From CALAZP01 sp964410725 (GTDB lineage Bacteria > Bacteroidota > Bacteroidia > Chitinophagales > Saprospiraceae): a stretch of 64,000 nucleotides of DNA. Every line of letters starts with the position of its first letter. The stretch's first letter is position 1. Of this stretch, positions 54,239 through 63,255 are shown piece after piece. The DNA lies in NCBI GenBank assembly GCA_964410725.1, contig CAYPID010000001.1, positions 62,001 through 126,000 on the forward strand, in the 5' to 3' direction. The notes below the pieces were generated by a model. The model searched no databases. It had not been told where the DNA came from and saw nothing but the letters and a program-made list of their open reading frames with translations. The position numbers and the translations under genes are program-made.

Positions 54239-57200
54239 ATGAAGAAAAAATTATTTTTCACCTTGAGTTTGTTGGCTCTATTTGCTTTTACTGGATTTGC
54301 TCAAAAGACAGTCTCGGGTACTGTTACTGACGCAACTGGTGAAGCTATGATAGGAGTTAACATTCTGGAAGTTGGTACTTCCAATGGTACGATTACCGAC
54401 TTAGATGGAAATTTCTCTATTGAAGTTTCCGATGACGCCACCCTGGAGTTCAGTATGGTGGGTTATACACCTCAACAAATCGAGGTAGGTAGCCAGACTG
54501 TTATTGACTTAGTATTAGAAGAAGGGGTTGCTCTAAGTGAAGTTGTGGTAACTTCTCTTGGTATTTCCAAAGAGAAGAAAGCACTGGGTTATGCCGTTAC
54601 TGAAATCGGAGGTGAGGATTTCACCGAAGCAAGAGAATTAAACGTTGCTAACTCCCTTGCTGGTAAGGTAGCTGGTGTAAACGTAAGTAACATTGCATCA
54701 GGTCCTGGTGGTTCTAGCCGCGTAATTATTCGTGGTAATAGCTCAATCTCAGGTAATAACCAACCTCTTTACGTGGTAGATGGTATTCCAATTGACAATA
54801 CCAATTTAGGTTCTGCTGGTATGTGGGGTGGACAAGACTGGGGTGACGGTGTATCCAGCATCAACCCAGATGACATCGAGACCATGACTGTATTGAAAGG
54901 TTCTTCTGCTGCAGCTCTTTACGGATCTAGAGCGAGCAACGGTGTTATCATGATTACAACCAAAAAAGGAGGAAAGAGAAAAGGAGTAGGTGTTGAAGTA
55001 CAAAGCAACTACACTTTTGAGAACATTATTGAAACCTTTGATTTCCAAAAGGAATACGGACAGGGTGATAACGGAAAAAGACCGACTACTGAGCCTGAAG
55101 CATATGCTTCAAACTTGTATTCTTGGGGAGAGAAATTGGATGGTCGTTCAACTATTCAATTCGATGGTCAATCCAGACCATACAGCGATGTGGGTGACAA
55201 TTTGAGCAGATTCTATCAAACTGGTAGCACTTGGACCAACTCTCTATCTTTAAGTGGAGGAGATGAAAATTATAACTTCCGATTTGGAGTAACCAATCTA
55301 CAGAATGAGGGTATTATTCCTAATTCTGGTTTGGATAGAAATACCTTCACTACCAATACTTCTGGAAAATTTGGAAAATTATCTGCTTCTTTTTCAGGGA
55401 CTTATATCCGTGAAAACGTTCAAAATAGACCTAGATTATCAGACTCTCCTGGTAATGCCAATTACACCGCTTGGTCTATGCCAGCTAACGTAGATGTTAA
55501 CTCTTTATTGGGTCCTAACGGAAATGGTACTAATGATGAAGGAACAGAATTATTGTTTAACGACAACATTTATGTAACCAACCCTTGGTTTGCCGCTTAC
55601 AATTTCGTAGGTTCAAATACCAAGCACAGAGCAATGGGTAACACCACCCTTAGATTCCAATTTACCGATTGGTTGTACATCCAAGGTAGAGCAGGTATTG
55701 ATTCTTATACAGAAAGAAGAACCAGCATTGAACCTTATGGAACTGCTTACAAGCCTTTAGGTGGTATGTCTGAATTAGAAAGAAGATTTACTGAAACCAA
55801 TATTGACTTGATTATCGGAGCAGACAAAACTCTAGATAATGGTATTGGAATCAGCGCTTTCGTTGGAGGGAACCAAATGGAAAGAAGTTTCGAAACCTTA
55901 GGAGGTAGCGGTAACAACTTTAACGTTCCTTTCTTACACACTTTGAACAATTTGGCAAACAGAGGTACCTCTTATGGAATCAGCGAAAAAGCAATCAACT
56001 CTGTTTTTGGATCTGTTGAATTGTCTTACAACAGCATTCTTTACTTAACAGCTACAGCTCGAAACGATTGGTTCTCTACTTTACCTGTTGAAAGCAACAG
56101 TATTTTATATCCATCATTCACAGCTAGTTTCATTCTTTCTGATGCGGTTAACATGCCTTCTTTTGTTTCTTTCGCCAAATTAAGAGGTGGATGGGCACAA
56201 GTTGGTGGGGATACTGATCCGTATCAGTTGAACCTTACTTACGCATTGGTGGGACAAGGCCACTTTGGAGCACCCCTAGGAAGAATTTCTCAGGGCAGAA
56301 TACCAAATTTCAACTTGCAGCCTTCGGAAACTTCTGAAATTGAAATTGGAGCTGACTTCAGATTGTTCCAAAATAAATTGGGTATTGATGTAACTTACTA
56401 TGATAAAGTAACTTCCAATGACATTCTTTTTGCCTCTATTTCTCAAACCAGTGGTTTCGGTTCACAGGTGGTTAATATTGGAGAGCTAAGAAACACAGGG
56501 ATAGAATTATTGTTGAATATTACGCCTATTAAAAGGACTGATTTCTCTTGGGATATGACTTTCAATTTCGCTAATAACCAAAACGAAGTAGTTAGTCTTT
56601 TGACTCCTGAGCAAGATGGAGAAAGCATCAGAGTATCTGAAAGTAGAACCAGAAGTGCTTACATCCACCATGAAGAAGGACAGCCCTACTCTGTAATCAA
56701 AGGTTTCAAATACGCTAGAGATGCAGCAGGAAACATCCAATATGATGAAAACGGCTATCCAGTAAGAGGAGAGTTTGACGTCTTGGGTAACGGTGTTCAC
56801 CCAACTACCCTAGGATTGACCAACAAATTCCGATACAAGAATTTTCAGTTGAGCGTTCTTGTTGATGGCAAGTTTGGAGGAGACATTTATGCAGCTACCA
56901 ATGCTTTTGCTTATTTGAGAGGATTGCATAAAAATACTCTAGTGGGTAGAACTGATGGAAATGTTGGAGGTTCAAAGACCCTACCTTTAGATGAAGTTGA
57001 CAATTATTACTCTCAGATTTACAACATTACAGAAGAGTTTGTTGAAGACGCTTCATTCATCAAATTGAGACAATTTACATTTGGATATAATTTCCCAAGA
57101 ACCATGCTTGAATCCACTCCTTTCTCAGAGGTAAGCCTTTCTTTGGTAGGTCGTAACTTACTATTGTTAATGAGCAAGGTTGATAACATTGACCCAGAAT

Positions 57201-57292
57201 CTACTTACTCTAACGGTAATGATCAAGGTCTTGAAATGTTTGGTGTTCCTCAGACAAGAAGCTTTGGATTCAATCTAAATGTTAAATTTTAA
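54239..57292 (+). CDS. susC: SusC/RagA family TonB-linked outer-membrane protein
   Basis: 1017 residues: signal peptide (MKKKLFFTLSLLALFAFTGFAQ), carboxypeptidase D-like domain (22-105; KTVSGTVTDATGEAMIGVNILEVGTSNGTITDLDGNFSIEV), plug domain (about 110-245; ANSLAGKVAGVNVSNIASGPGGSSRVIIRGNSSISGNNQPLYVVDGIPIDN, ending SSAALYGSRASNGVIMITTKKG) and a beta-barrel ending RSFGFNLNVKF. It imports a glycan or oligosaccharide across the outer membrane with TonB energy, together with the SusD lipoprotein 28 bases downstream. Preceded by a LacI-type operator and a structured leader. Substrate not shown; amino-sugar glycan inferred from the shared operator. Confidence 0.95.
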   Translation: MKKKLFFTLSLLALFAFTGFAQKTVSGTVTDATGEAMIGVNILEVGTSNGTITDLDGNFSIEVSDDATLEFSMVGYTPQQIEVGSQTVIDLVLEEGVALSEVVVTSLGISKEKKALGYAVTEIGGEDFTEARELNVANSLAGKVAGVNVSNIASGPGGSSRVIIRGNSSISGNNQPLYVVDGIPIDNTNLGSAGMWGGQDWGDGVSSINPDDIETMTVLKGSSAAALYGSRASNGVIMITTKKGGKRKGVGVEVQSNYTFENIIETFDFQKEYGQGDNGKRPTTEPEAYASNLYSWGEKLDGRSTIQFDGQSRPYSDVGDNLSRFYQTGSTWTNSLSLSGGDENYNFRFGVTNLQNEGIIPNSGLDRNTFTTNTSGKFGKLSASFSGTYIRENVQNRPRLSDSPGNANYTAWSMPANVDVNSLLGPNGNGTNDEGTELLFNDNIYVTNPWFAAYNFVGSNTKHRAMGNTTLRFQFTDWLYIQGRAGIDSYTERRTSIEPYGTAYKPLGGMSELERRFTETNIDLIIGADKTLDNGIGISAFVGGNQMERSFETLGGSGNNFNVPFLHTLNNLANRGTSYGISEKAINSVFGSVELSYNSILYLTATARNDWFSTLPVESNSILYPSFTASFILSDAVNMPSFVSFAKLRGGWAQVGGDTDPYQLNLTYALVGQGHFGAPLGRISQGRIPNFNLQPSETSEIEIGADFRLFQNKLGIDVTYYDKVTSNDILFASISQTSGFGSQVVNIGELRNTGIELLLNITPIKRTDFSWDMTFNFANNQNEVVSLLTPEQDGESIRVSESRTRSAYIHHEEGQPYSVIKGFKYARDAAGNIQYDENGYPVRGEFDVLGNGVHPTTLGLTNKFRYKNFQLSVLVDGKFGGDIYAATNAFAYLRGLHKNTLVGRTDGNVGGSKTLPLDEVDNYYSQIYNITEEFVEDASFIKLRQFTFGYNFPRTMLESTPFSEVSLSLVGRNLLLLMSKVDNIDPESTYSNGNDQGLEMFGVPQTRSFGFNLNVKF

Positions 57293-57329
57293 AATCAAAT
57301 CTATTTCGATAGATTAAAAATTGAGTGTA

Positions 57330-58811
57330 ATGAAATCATTTTTAAATAAATTTTACCTTTTGGGGCTCATTATGACGCTTACCATGGTGTCATGTGATGA
57401 AGGGTTCGAGGAATTGAACCTGAACCCTACTCAAGCGAACGAGCTTGATCCAAAATTCCAATTTTCTTACGTTCAGCTTCAAACTTCTGGTGAGCGATAT
57501 GAAAACTGGAGAGCAGCTTTGATTTACTCCTCCACTATGATTCAACATTTATCAGCTTTGGCAACTTATTGGTCAGGTGATAAGTACTTGTTCAACAGTG
57601 GTTATTCTTCTTCTTTATTTGATAGAGCATATAGCAACTATATTAAGGACATTCAGGATCTGGTAAATAATTTGGAAACTTCCGGAGAAAACCCTGAAAT
57701 GTTAGCTATGGCAAGAATATGGAGGGTGGTAGCTTTCCACAGAGTTACCGATATCTACGGAGATATTCCTTATTCTGAAGCTGGAAAAGGATATATCGAA
57801 GGAATTACTGCACCTAAGTACGACTCTCAGGAAGACATCTACAAAGATATGGTTGCTGAATTAGAAGCTGCAATCGGACAGTTGTCTGGTGGTGGAAGAT
57901 CTTTCGGTTCTGCTGACTTTATCTATGGTGGAAATACTGACCAATGGCGTAAATTTGCCAACTCCATGTTGTTGAGATTAGGCATGCGTATGTCTAAAGC
58001 TGATGCTGCCTTGGCAGAAGCGACTGTAAGAAAAGCAATTTCTGGGGGGGTTATGACCAGCAATGCGGATATTGCAATGCTTCAGCATAGTTCGGGCCCT
58101 GAAGGAATCAACCAAAATGGTATCGGACAGGTATTTTTGGCAGATGACAACCAGAGAATGAGTAAAACTTTCATCGATTGGATGACCAACCACAATGACC
58201 CAAGATTAGATGTTCTAGGCTATATGGCCGTTGGTGGTGCACATGTAGGATTGCCTAACGGCTACGACGCTCAGACTATCGCCAGTGTTGGAAGTGATGA
58301 CTTGAATACTTACAGCCGTGTTAATCCTAAATTGGTTACTGTAGATGCTCCTATGATTTTCATGACTTATGCTGAAGTAGAATTATTATTAGCAGAAGCC
58401 GCTTTAAGAGGCTGGCATTCAGGTGATGCAGCTACTCATTATAACAATGGAGTTAAAGCAGCCATTCAACAGTGGGAAGTTTATGATGCTAGCTTAGCTG
58501 TTAGCGATGCTGATGCAGAAGCTTATTTAGCTGCTAACCCATTCAGTGCTGCTGAAGGTATGAGAATGATTGGTGAGCAATACTGGGCAGCTACTTTCCT
58601 AAACGAGTACGAAGCTTTTGCCAACTGGAGAAGAACAGGTTATCCTGCTCTTACACCTACTGATTATCCAGGCAATCAATCTAATAGCCAGATTCCAAGA
58701 AGATTGAGATATCCTGATTCTGAATATGGTATCAATGGAGATAATATCCAAGCAGCTATATCTAGACAAGGACCAGATGAATTTACAACTAGAGTATGGT
58801 GGGATAAATAA
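57330..58811 (+). CDS. susD: SusD/RagB family nutrient-binding lipoprotein
   Basis: 493 residues from the ATG at 57330 (MKSFLNKFYLLGLIMTLTMVSC); lipobox MVSC. The family start CDEGFEELNLNPTQANELDP and the helical core (LAMARIWRVVAFHRVTDIYGDIPYSEAGKG; FANSMLLRLGMRMSKADAALAEATVRKAI; EVELLLAEAALRGW) place it in the SusD-like group PF12771. It forms the lid of the SusC channel on the cell surface. A strong terminator follows 20 bases after the stop. Confidence 0.93.
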   Translation: MKSFLNKFYLLGLIMTLTMVSCDEGFEELNLNPTQANELDPKFQFSYVQLQTSGERYENWRAALIYSSTMIQHLSALATYWSGDKYLFNSGYSSSLFDRAYSNYIKDIQDLVNNLETSGENPEMLAMARIWRVVAFHRVTDIYGDIPYSEAGKGYIEGITAPKYDSQEDIYKDMVAELEAAIGQLSGGGRSFGSADFIYGGNTDQWRKFANSMLLRLGMRMSKADAALAEATVRKAISGGVMTSNADIAMLQHSSGPEGINQNGIGQVFLADDNQRMSKTFIDWMTNHNDPRLDVLGYMAVGGAHVGLPNGYDAQTIASVGSDDLNTYSRVNPKLVTVDAPMIFMTYAEVELLLAEAALRGWHSGDAATHYNNGVKAAIQQWEVYDASLAVSDADAEAYLAANPFSAAEGMRMIGEQYWAATFLNEYEAFANWRRTGYPALTPTDYPGNQSNSQIPRRLRYPDSEYGINGDNIQAAISRQGPDEFTTRVWWDK

Positions 58812-58831
58812 TCCTATACATCACCGATAAT

Positions 58832-58864
58832 AAAAAAGGGGAAGCGTCTGCTTCCCCTTTTTTT
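58832..58864 (+). terminator. Intrinsic terminator of susCD
   Basis: A-rich arm plus GGGGAAGC pairs with GCTTCCCC plus T-run: a 14-bp stem including A/T pairs, a 4-base loop (GTCT) and seven T at the 3' side. The remaining bases up to 59082 (about 220) hold nothing I can identify. Confidence 0.9.
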
Positions 58865-59082
58865 ATTCCTCAAGATTTAGGTCTTTTATTTCTTGAACTT
58901 AGGTCTGATTTATTTTAGTTTAATCATAAATATTATTGGTTGTGGGTCTTATACCCTCCAATAAAAAAGAAATAATTGAAAATCCTTACCTAACAAGAAC
59001 AAGCTAGTCAATAAAGCATTGAACGGTAAGGGAGTACAAGTGTTTATTTTGTTTCCCAATTTAGTTTCTAGGGGTATTTGTA

Positions 59083-60165
59083 TCAAATCAGAATCTCCAA
59101 TTCGTGTGCTCGATTCAAATAGTAATTTAAATTTTCCTTTACCACAATATCTAAAGGTAGATTTTGCAGGTATTCTAATTTTCTTTTTTGCAATAAATAC
59201 CTCGCCAAGCTCATGACTCCTAAATATCCTTGTTGAACTGAATTTTGGTTAATTAGAAAACTAATTTTGTTTTGATTTAAATAGTCAATATTAGGTTGAA
59301 TTAAATCGAATCCTACAATAGTAATCGACGGCTCAAAAATTTCTCCTGCAAATTCCATTAATTTATAAACTCTGGAATTGGTAACAAAAATACCCGATAA
59401 TTCATCAGGGGATATTGGCAAACTCTTTATTTTTTCTAACAAGTATACCCGATTATTAAAATCCTCTATATCCAATTTATAGATGTGTATTTGGTCTGAA
59501 TGATGAAGGTCAAAATAGCTTCTAAATCCCTCCTCCTTATCTTGGAGGTGCTTAGCATCTTGTAATTTATTATCCATATTCAAAACCAAGACATGACCTA
59601 TTCCCTGTAAGTTAAAACTGATCAATCTTGCAGCTAGTACTCCACTTTGAAAGGAATCCTGTCCGATATATGCAAGCACCCCTTGGGAATTAATCTCTGT
59701 ATTGATATTTATAATGGGTATGTGATGGGCAATACATTGATTAATAAAACTCTTTCCCTCTTTAAAAATCAACGGAGCTAATAAAACTCCATTGGGATTG
59801 GTTTGAATAATTGCTTGACCCTTATTAGAAAAATCTTGTTCACTATTGGAGTCAAAAAAATAAAATTCAGGAACCACTCCATAATGAGCTACTTGTCGGA
59901 TTGCTTTCTCAACTCCCTCTAACGGTTGCCTCCAATAAATATCTAATTCCGGATCTGGCAGGAAAATAGCTAATCGAACAGCTCTATTCAGTGCCAGGGT
60001 ACTGGCCAATAGATTAGGTTCATAACCCATTTTCTCCATTACACCTAAAACCTTCTGCTTGGCTTTCTCTGAGACATTACCTCTGTTATGAATTACCCTA
60101 TCCACAGTTCCGGGAGAAACACCAGCTAATTTTGCAATGTCTTTGATTCGAATTCTTTCCACCAA
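59083..60165 (-). CDS. LacI family transcriptional regulator
   Basis: 360 residues: LacI-type HTH and hinge (RIRIKDIAKLAGVSPGTVDRVIHNRGNVSEKAKQKVLGVMEKMGYEPNLLASTLAL, residues 3-58), then a periplasmic-binding-protein-like effector domain (about 65-345; VLLAPLIFKEGKSFINQCIAHHIPIININTEINSQGVLAYIGQDSFQSGVLAARLI). It diverges from the ROK gene; the shared intergenic DNA holds an operator-like palindrome also found before susC. Effector is probably a sugar or sugar phosphate from this pathway. Confidence 0.92.
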   Translation of the reverse strand: MVERIRIKDIAKLAGVSPGTVDRVIHNRGNVSEKAKQKVLGVMEKMGYEPNLLASTLALNRAVRLAIFLPDPELDIYWRQPLEGVEKAIRQVAHYGVVPEFYFFDSNSEQDFSNKGQAIIQTNPNGVLLAPLIFKEGKSFINQCIAHHIPIININTEINSQGVLAYIGQDSFQSGVLAARLISFNLQGIGHVLVLNMDNKLQDAKHLQDKEEGFRSYFDLHHSDQIHIYKLDIEDFNNRVYLLEKIKSLPISPDELSGIFVTNSRVYKLMEFAGEIFEPSITIVGFDLIQPNIDYLNQNKISFLINQNSVQQGYLGVMSLARYLLQKRKLEYLQNLPLDIVVKENLNYYLNRAHELEILI

Positions 60166-60240
60166 AATCTATTCTTATAGACGAAAACTTAAGTTACTAT
60201 TCTTTTCTTATAATGGTTTAAATTTTTTCCAAAAACCAGC

Positions 60241-60258
60241 ACTGTGTTCGCACACAGT
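60241..60258. promoter_or_regulatory. Candidate LacI-type operator between lacI and the ROK gene
   Basis: ACTGTGTTCGCACACAGT: an 18-base palindrome matching at 8 of 9 pairs, with a central CG. Compared with the susC site it differs at three positions only, and both continue TTTA. It lies 14 bases before a -7-like element and 62 bases before the ROK start; it could also autoregulate the divergent lacI gene. Confidence 0.7.
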
Positions 60259-60272
60259 TTTAATAGTTTTTC

Positions 60273-60280
60273 TATCTTTA
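60273..60280 (+). promoter_or_regulatory. Candidate -7 promoter element of the ROK-NagB operon
   Basis: TATCTTTA matches TAnnTTTG at all but the last base. Same spacing to the operator as in the susC promoter (14 versus 15 bases), and again no -33 element. Confidence 0.4.
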
Positions 60281-60320
60281 GCATTGTTTTAGATTCTTAA
60301 ATCATTGAACATATACCATC

Positions 60321-61316
60321 TTGGAATTAGCAATTGGTATCGATATTGGTGGTACTAGTACAAAGTTAGCCTTGATTGACAAGACTGGCCACTTTCACCA
60401 TACTCATTCTTTTCCAACGGGAAACAAAAACCAGGACACTCCCTATATTGATAGGCTTATTGATCAAATAAAACCAATAATTACCTCCTTTAACGGAACT
60501 GCTAAAAATTTGTTGGGTATTGGTATTGGAGCACCAAGCACCAATGAAAAAATGGGTACCATAGAATACCCGGCTAATTTGCCCTTTGATGGGATATTAC
60601 CCATTGTCAAAATTCTAACAGAAACCTTTTCCTTACCTACTTTTCTGATTAAAGATGCCAGTGCAGCCTTATTAGGCGAGTACTATTTTGGGAAAGGCCG
60701 TGGAAAGGAAAACTTTATCATGATTACACTTGGAACAGGTCTAGGTTGTGGAATCATGGTTAATGGAAAAATCTTAAATGGAGCGAATGGATTAGCTGGA
60801 GAATTAGGACACGTTCCCGTACATCTATCGGACCGAAAATGTGGCTGTGGAAAGTATGGATGTTTAGAAACTTATGTTTCTGCAAGGGGATTGGTTAGAA
60901 CTGCTTTGGATTATATGTCCAAAGAAATCATCGATTCTCCATTGAGGAAACTATCATTTGATACTTTGGATGCCAAAGTCATTTATGAGCATGCCAAAAA
61001 AGGTGATGAATTAGCCCAGAAAGTTTTTTCAATCACTGGAAAATTGTTGGGACAAAAAATAGCTGAATTAATCACTTTACTGGAGCCCTCCTCTATTGTT
61101 TTGGCTGGAGGACTAGCTGAAGCTGGGGCTATATTAACCGACCCTGTTTTAGCGACAATAGATCAATTTTTGCTTCCCATGCACAAGAATTTAGTTCAGG
61201 TCACCTGCTCTAATCTTCCTGTAAACCACGCAGCCTTAAGCGGAGCTGCCTCGTTGACATGGGTCAGTTCTCAAAGCTCCATTAGTAATACCAATCACCC
61301 TACTAAAATCATATAG
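60321..61316 (+). CDS. ROK family sugar kinase
   Basis: 331 residues, start TTG 60321 (an in-frame stop lies 15 bases upstream and no ATG is available nearby). ATP loop IGIDIGGTSTKLALID, catalytic Asp D112 (IKDASAALLGEYYFGKGRG), ROK signature with zinc site GELGHVPVHLSDRKCGCGKYGCLETYVSARG (H164, C174, C176, C181). Probably phosphorylates glucose, GlcNAc or ManNAc. It lies two bases before the NagB-LmbE gene, consistent with an amino-sugar kinase feeding the deaminase. Confidence 0.9.
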   Translation: MELAIGIDIGGTSTKLALIDKTGHFHHTHSFPTGNKNQDTPYIDRLIDQIKPIITSFNGTAKNLLGIGIGAPSTNEKMGTIEYPANLPFDGILPIVKILTETFSLPTFLIKDASAALLGEYYFGKGRGKENFIMITLGTGLGCGIMVNGKILNGANGLAGELGHVPVHLSDRKCGCGKYGCLETYVSARGLVRTALDYMSKEIIDSPLRKLSFDTLDAKVIYEHAKKGDELAQKVFSITGKLLGQKIAELITLLEPSSIVLAGGLAEAGAILTDPVLATIDQFLLPMHKNLVQVTCSNLPVNHAALSGAASLTWVSSQSSISNTNHPTKII

Positions 61317-61318
61317 TC

Positions 61319-63253
61319 ATGAGTAATGGCATTGAAAAATCCGTCTTCAAATACCAATTAAAATCACTTGAAAAAATTCCTGCAAGAATTTGGGATGATC
61401 CCAATACGGCTTCTATTCACATTGCTCAAACTATAGCCAATGCCATTACAGAAAAACAATCTAAAGGAGATCATATAGTTTTGGGTTTAGCTACAGGGTC
61501 TTCTCCTATGAAAGTTTATGAGGAATTAGTAAGACTGCACAAAGAGGAACGGTTAAGTTTCAGGAATGTCTATACTTTTAATTTAGATGAATATTACCCC
61601 ATCCATTCAACTGCTCCTCAAAGTTATGTCAGATTTATGGATGAAAATTTATTCAACCATATCGACATACCAAAGGAAAATATTCACATTCCAGATGGCA
61701 CTCTGGCTATTGAAGATATTCGAGAATTTTGTAGCCAATTTGAATCTAAAATTGATGCCTTAGGTGGAATTGATATTCAATTATTGGGTATAGGGCGAAC
61801 CGGTCATATAGGGTTTAATGAACCAGGTGCTTGGGAAAATTCCATCACAAGGTTGGTCCGGTTGGACAACATTACAAGAATTGATGCTTCAAAAGATTTC
61901 CCATCTGATGAAGAAGTACCTTACAGAGCAATCACTATGGGCATTGGGACTATCTTGAAAGCGAGGTCCATCATCGTAATGGCCTGGGGACAGCATAAGG
62001 CTAATATGGTTCGTAAAACGCTGGAAGGTCAAATTACCCCTCAAATCCCGGCTTCATTTTTACAACGGCATCCTCAAACTGAATTTCACATTGATAATGC
62101 TGCAGCTTCTAAATTAACTAGAAATACTGCCCCTTGGTTGGTAAATGTTTGTAATTGGGATGATGATTTGGTTTGTAAAGCGGTGGTTTGGCTTTCAAAA
62201 AAATTAAAAAAGCCCATCCTCAAACTCACCAATGAGGATTATGCAGAAAATGGGCTTAGCGACTTGATGTTAGATGTGGCTTCGAGCTATTCTATTAATA
62301 TTAGGATTTTTAATCGGTTACAAAGGACGATAACTGGATGGCCTGGGGGGAAGCCAAATGAAGATGATTTATATCGACCCGAGCGAGCTGTGCCTGCACA
62401 AAAAAGGGCCATCATTTTTAGTCCTCATCCCGATGACGATGTCATCAGCATGGGGGGTACCTTTTTGAGATTAGTAGATCAAGGTCACGATGTTCATGTA
62501 GCTTATCAGACCTCTGGTAATATTGCTGTTCACGACCACGATGCCAAAAGGTTTGTAGAATTCATGAAGGATTTTAACGATCAATTATCCTTTAACTATC
62601 CACCTTTTGAAAACGTCCATGACCTAATGATTAAGGCGCTAGCAGAAAAAAGTAGCCCTGGCAAAATTGATGTTCCTGAGGTGAGATTAGTCAAGGGATT
62701 AATTAGAAGAGGTGAAGCGAGAGCGGGAGCTAGGTTTTGCGGATTAAGCGATGAAAAAATTCACTTTTTAGACTTGCCTTTTTACGAAACAGGTACACGA
62801 AGAAAAAATAACTTAAGCCAAGCTGATGTCGACAAGATAAAGACATTGCTACAAGAGATTAAACCGCATCAAATTTTTGCCGCAGGCGATTTGGCTGATC
62901 CACACGATACGCATAAAGTTTGTCTAGATGCCATTCTCGCAGCTTTAAAAGAGTTAAAAAATGAACCATGGATTAAAGATTGTTGGCTATGGTTGTACCG
63001 CGGTGCTTGGCATGAGTTCGAGATTCACGAAATTCACATGACTATTCCATTAAGTCCTGAAGAATTAATAAAAAAGAGAAGGGCCATTTTTATGCACCAA
63101 TCCCAGAAAGATAGGCCTCCTTTCCCTGGAGACGATGAAAGGGAATTTTGGCAAAGGGCTGAAGAACGCAATAAAGCTACAGCTCAAACATATAGAAATC
63201 TTGGATTATCCGAATATGAAGCAATGGAGGCGTTTGCCAGATATGATTATTAA
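61319..63253 (+). CDS. nagB: Glucosamine-6-phosphate deaminase-PIG-L/LmbE deacetylase fusion
   Basis: 644 residues in two enzymes. N-terminal NagB domain (about 20-285): LGLATGSSPMKVYEEL, FNLDEYYPI (D90), GIGRTGHIGFNEPG (H163, E168). The Asp before the catalytic His in E. coli NagB (D141) is Thr161 here. C-terminal PIG-L/LmbE domain (about 360-600): PHPDDDVISMGGTFLRL (zinc ligands H370, D373) and a later DPHDTHKVC. Joined, the chain could remove an N-acetyl group and then deaminate and isomerise glucosamine-6-phosphate to fructose-6-phosphate. The same long form occurs in other Bacteroidota. Cotranscribed with the ROK kinase. Confidence 0.9.
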   Translation: MSNGIEKSVFKYQLKSLEKIPARIWDDPNTASIHIAQTIANAITEKQSKGDHIVLGLATGSSPMKVYEELVRLHKEERLSFRNVYTFNLDEYYPIHSTAPQSYVRFMDENLFNHIDIPKENIHIPDGTLAIEDIREFCSQFESKIDALGGIDIQLLGIGRTGHIGFNEPGAWENSITRLVRLDNITRIDASKDFPSDEEVPYRAITMGIGTILKARSIIVMAWGQHKANMVRKTLEGQITPQIPASFLQRHPQTEFHIDNAAASKLTRNTAPWLVNVCNWDDDLVCKAVVWLSKKLKKPILKLTNEDYAENGLSDLMLDVASSYSINIRIFNRLQRTITGWPGGKPNEDDLYRPERAVPAQKRAIIFSPHPDDDVISMGGTFLRLVDQGHDVHVAYQTSGNIAVHDHDAKRFVEFMKDFNDQLSFNYPPFENVHDLMIKALAEKSSPGKIDVPEVRLVKGLIRRGEARAGARFCGLSDEKIHFLDLPFYETGTRRKNNLSQADVDKIKTLLQEIKPHQIFAAGDLADPHDTHKVCLDAILAALKELKNEPWIKDCWLWLYRGAWHEFEIHEIHMTIPLSPEELIKKRRAIFMHQSQKDRPPFPGDDEREFWQRAEERNKATAQTYRNLGLSEYEAMEAFARYDY

Positions 63254-63255
63254 AA

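Noticed and set aside
58865..59082. Small gene between susD and lacI
   Set aside because: A short open frame near 59019 runs into the lacI coding region on the opposite strand and shows no protein-like features; nothing else is evident.
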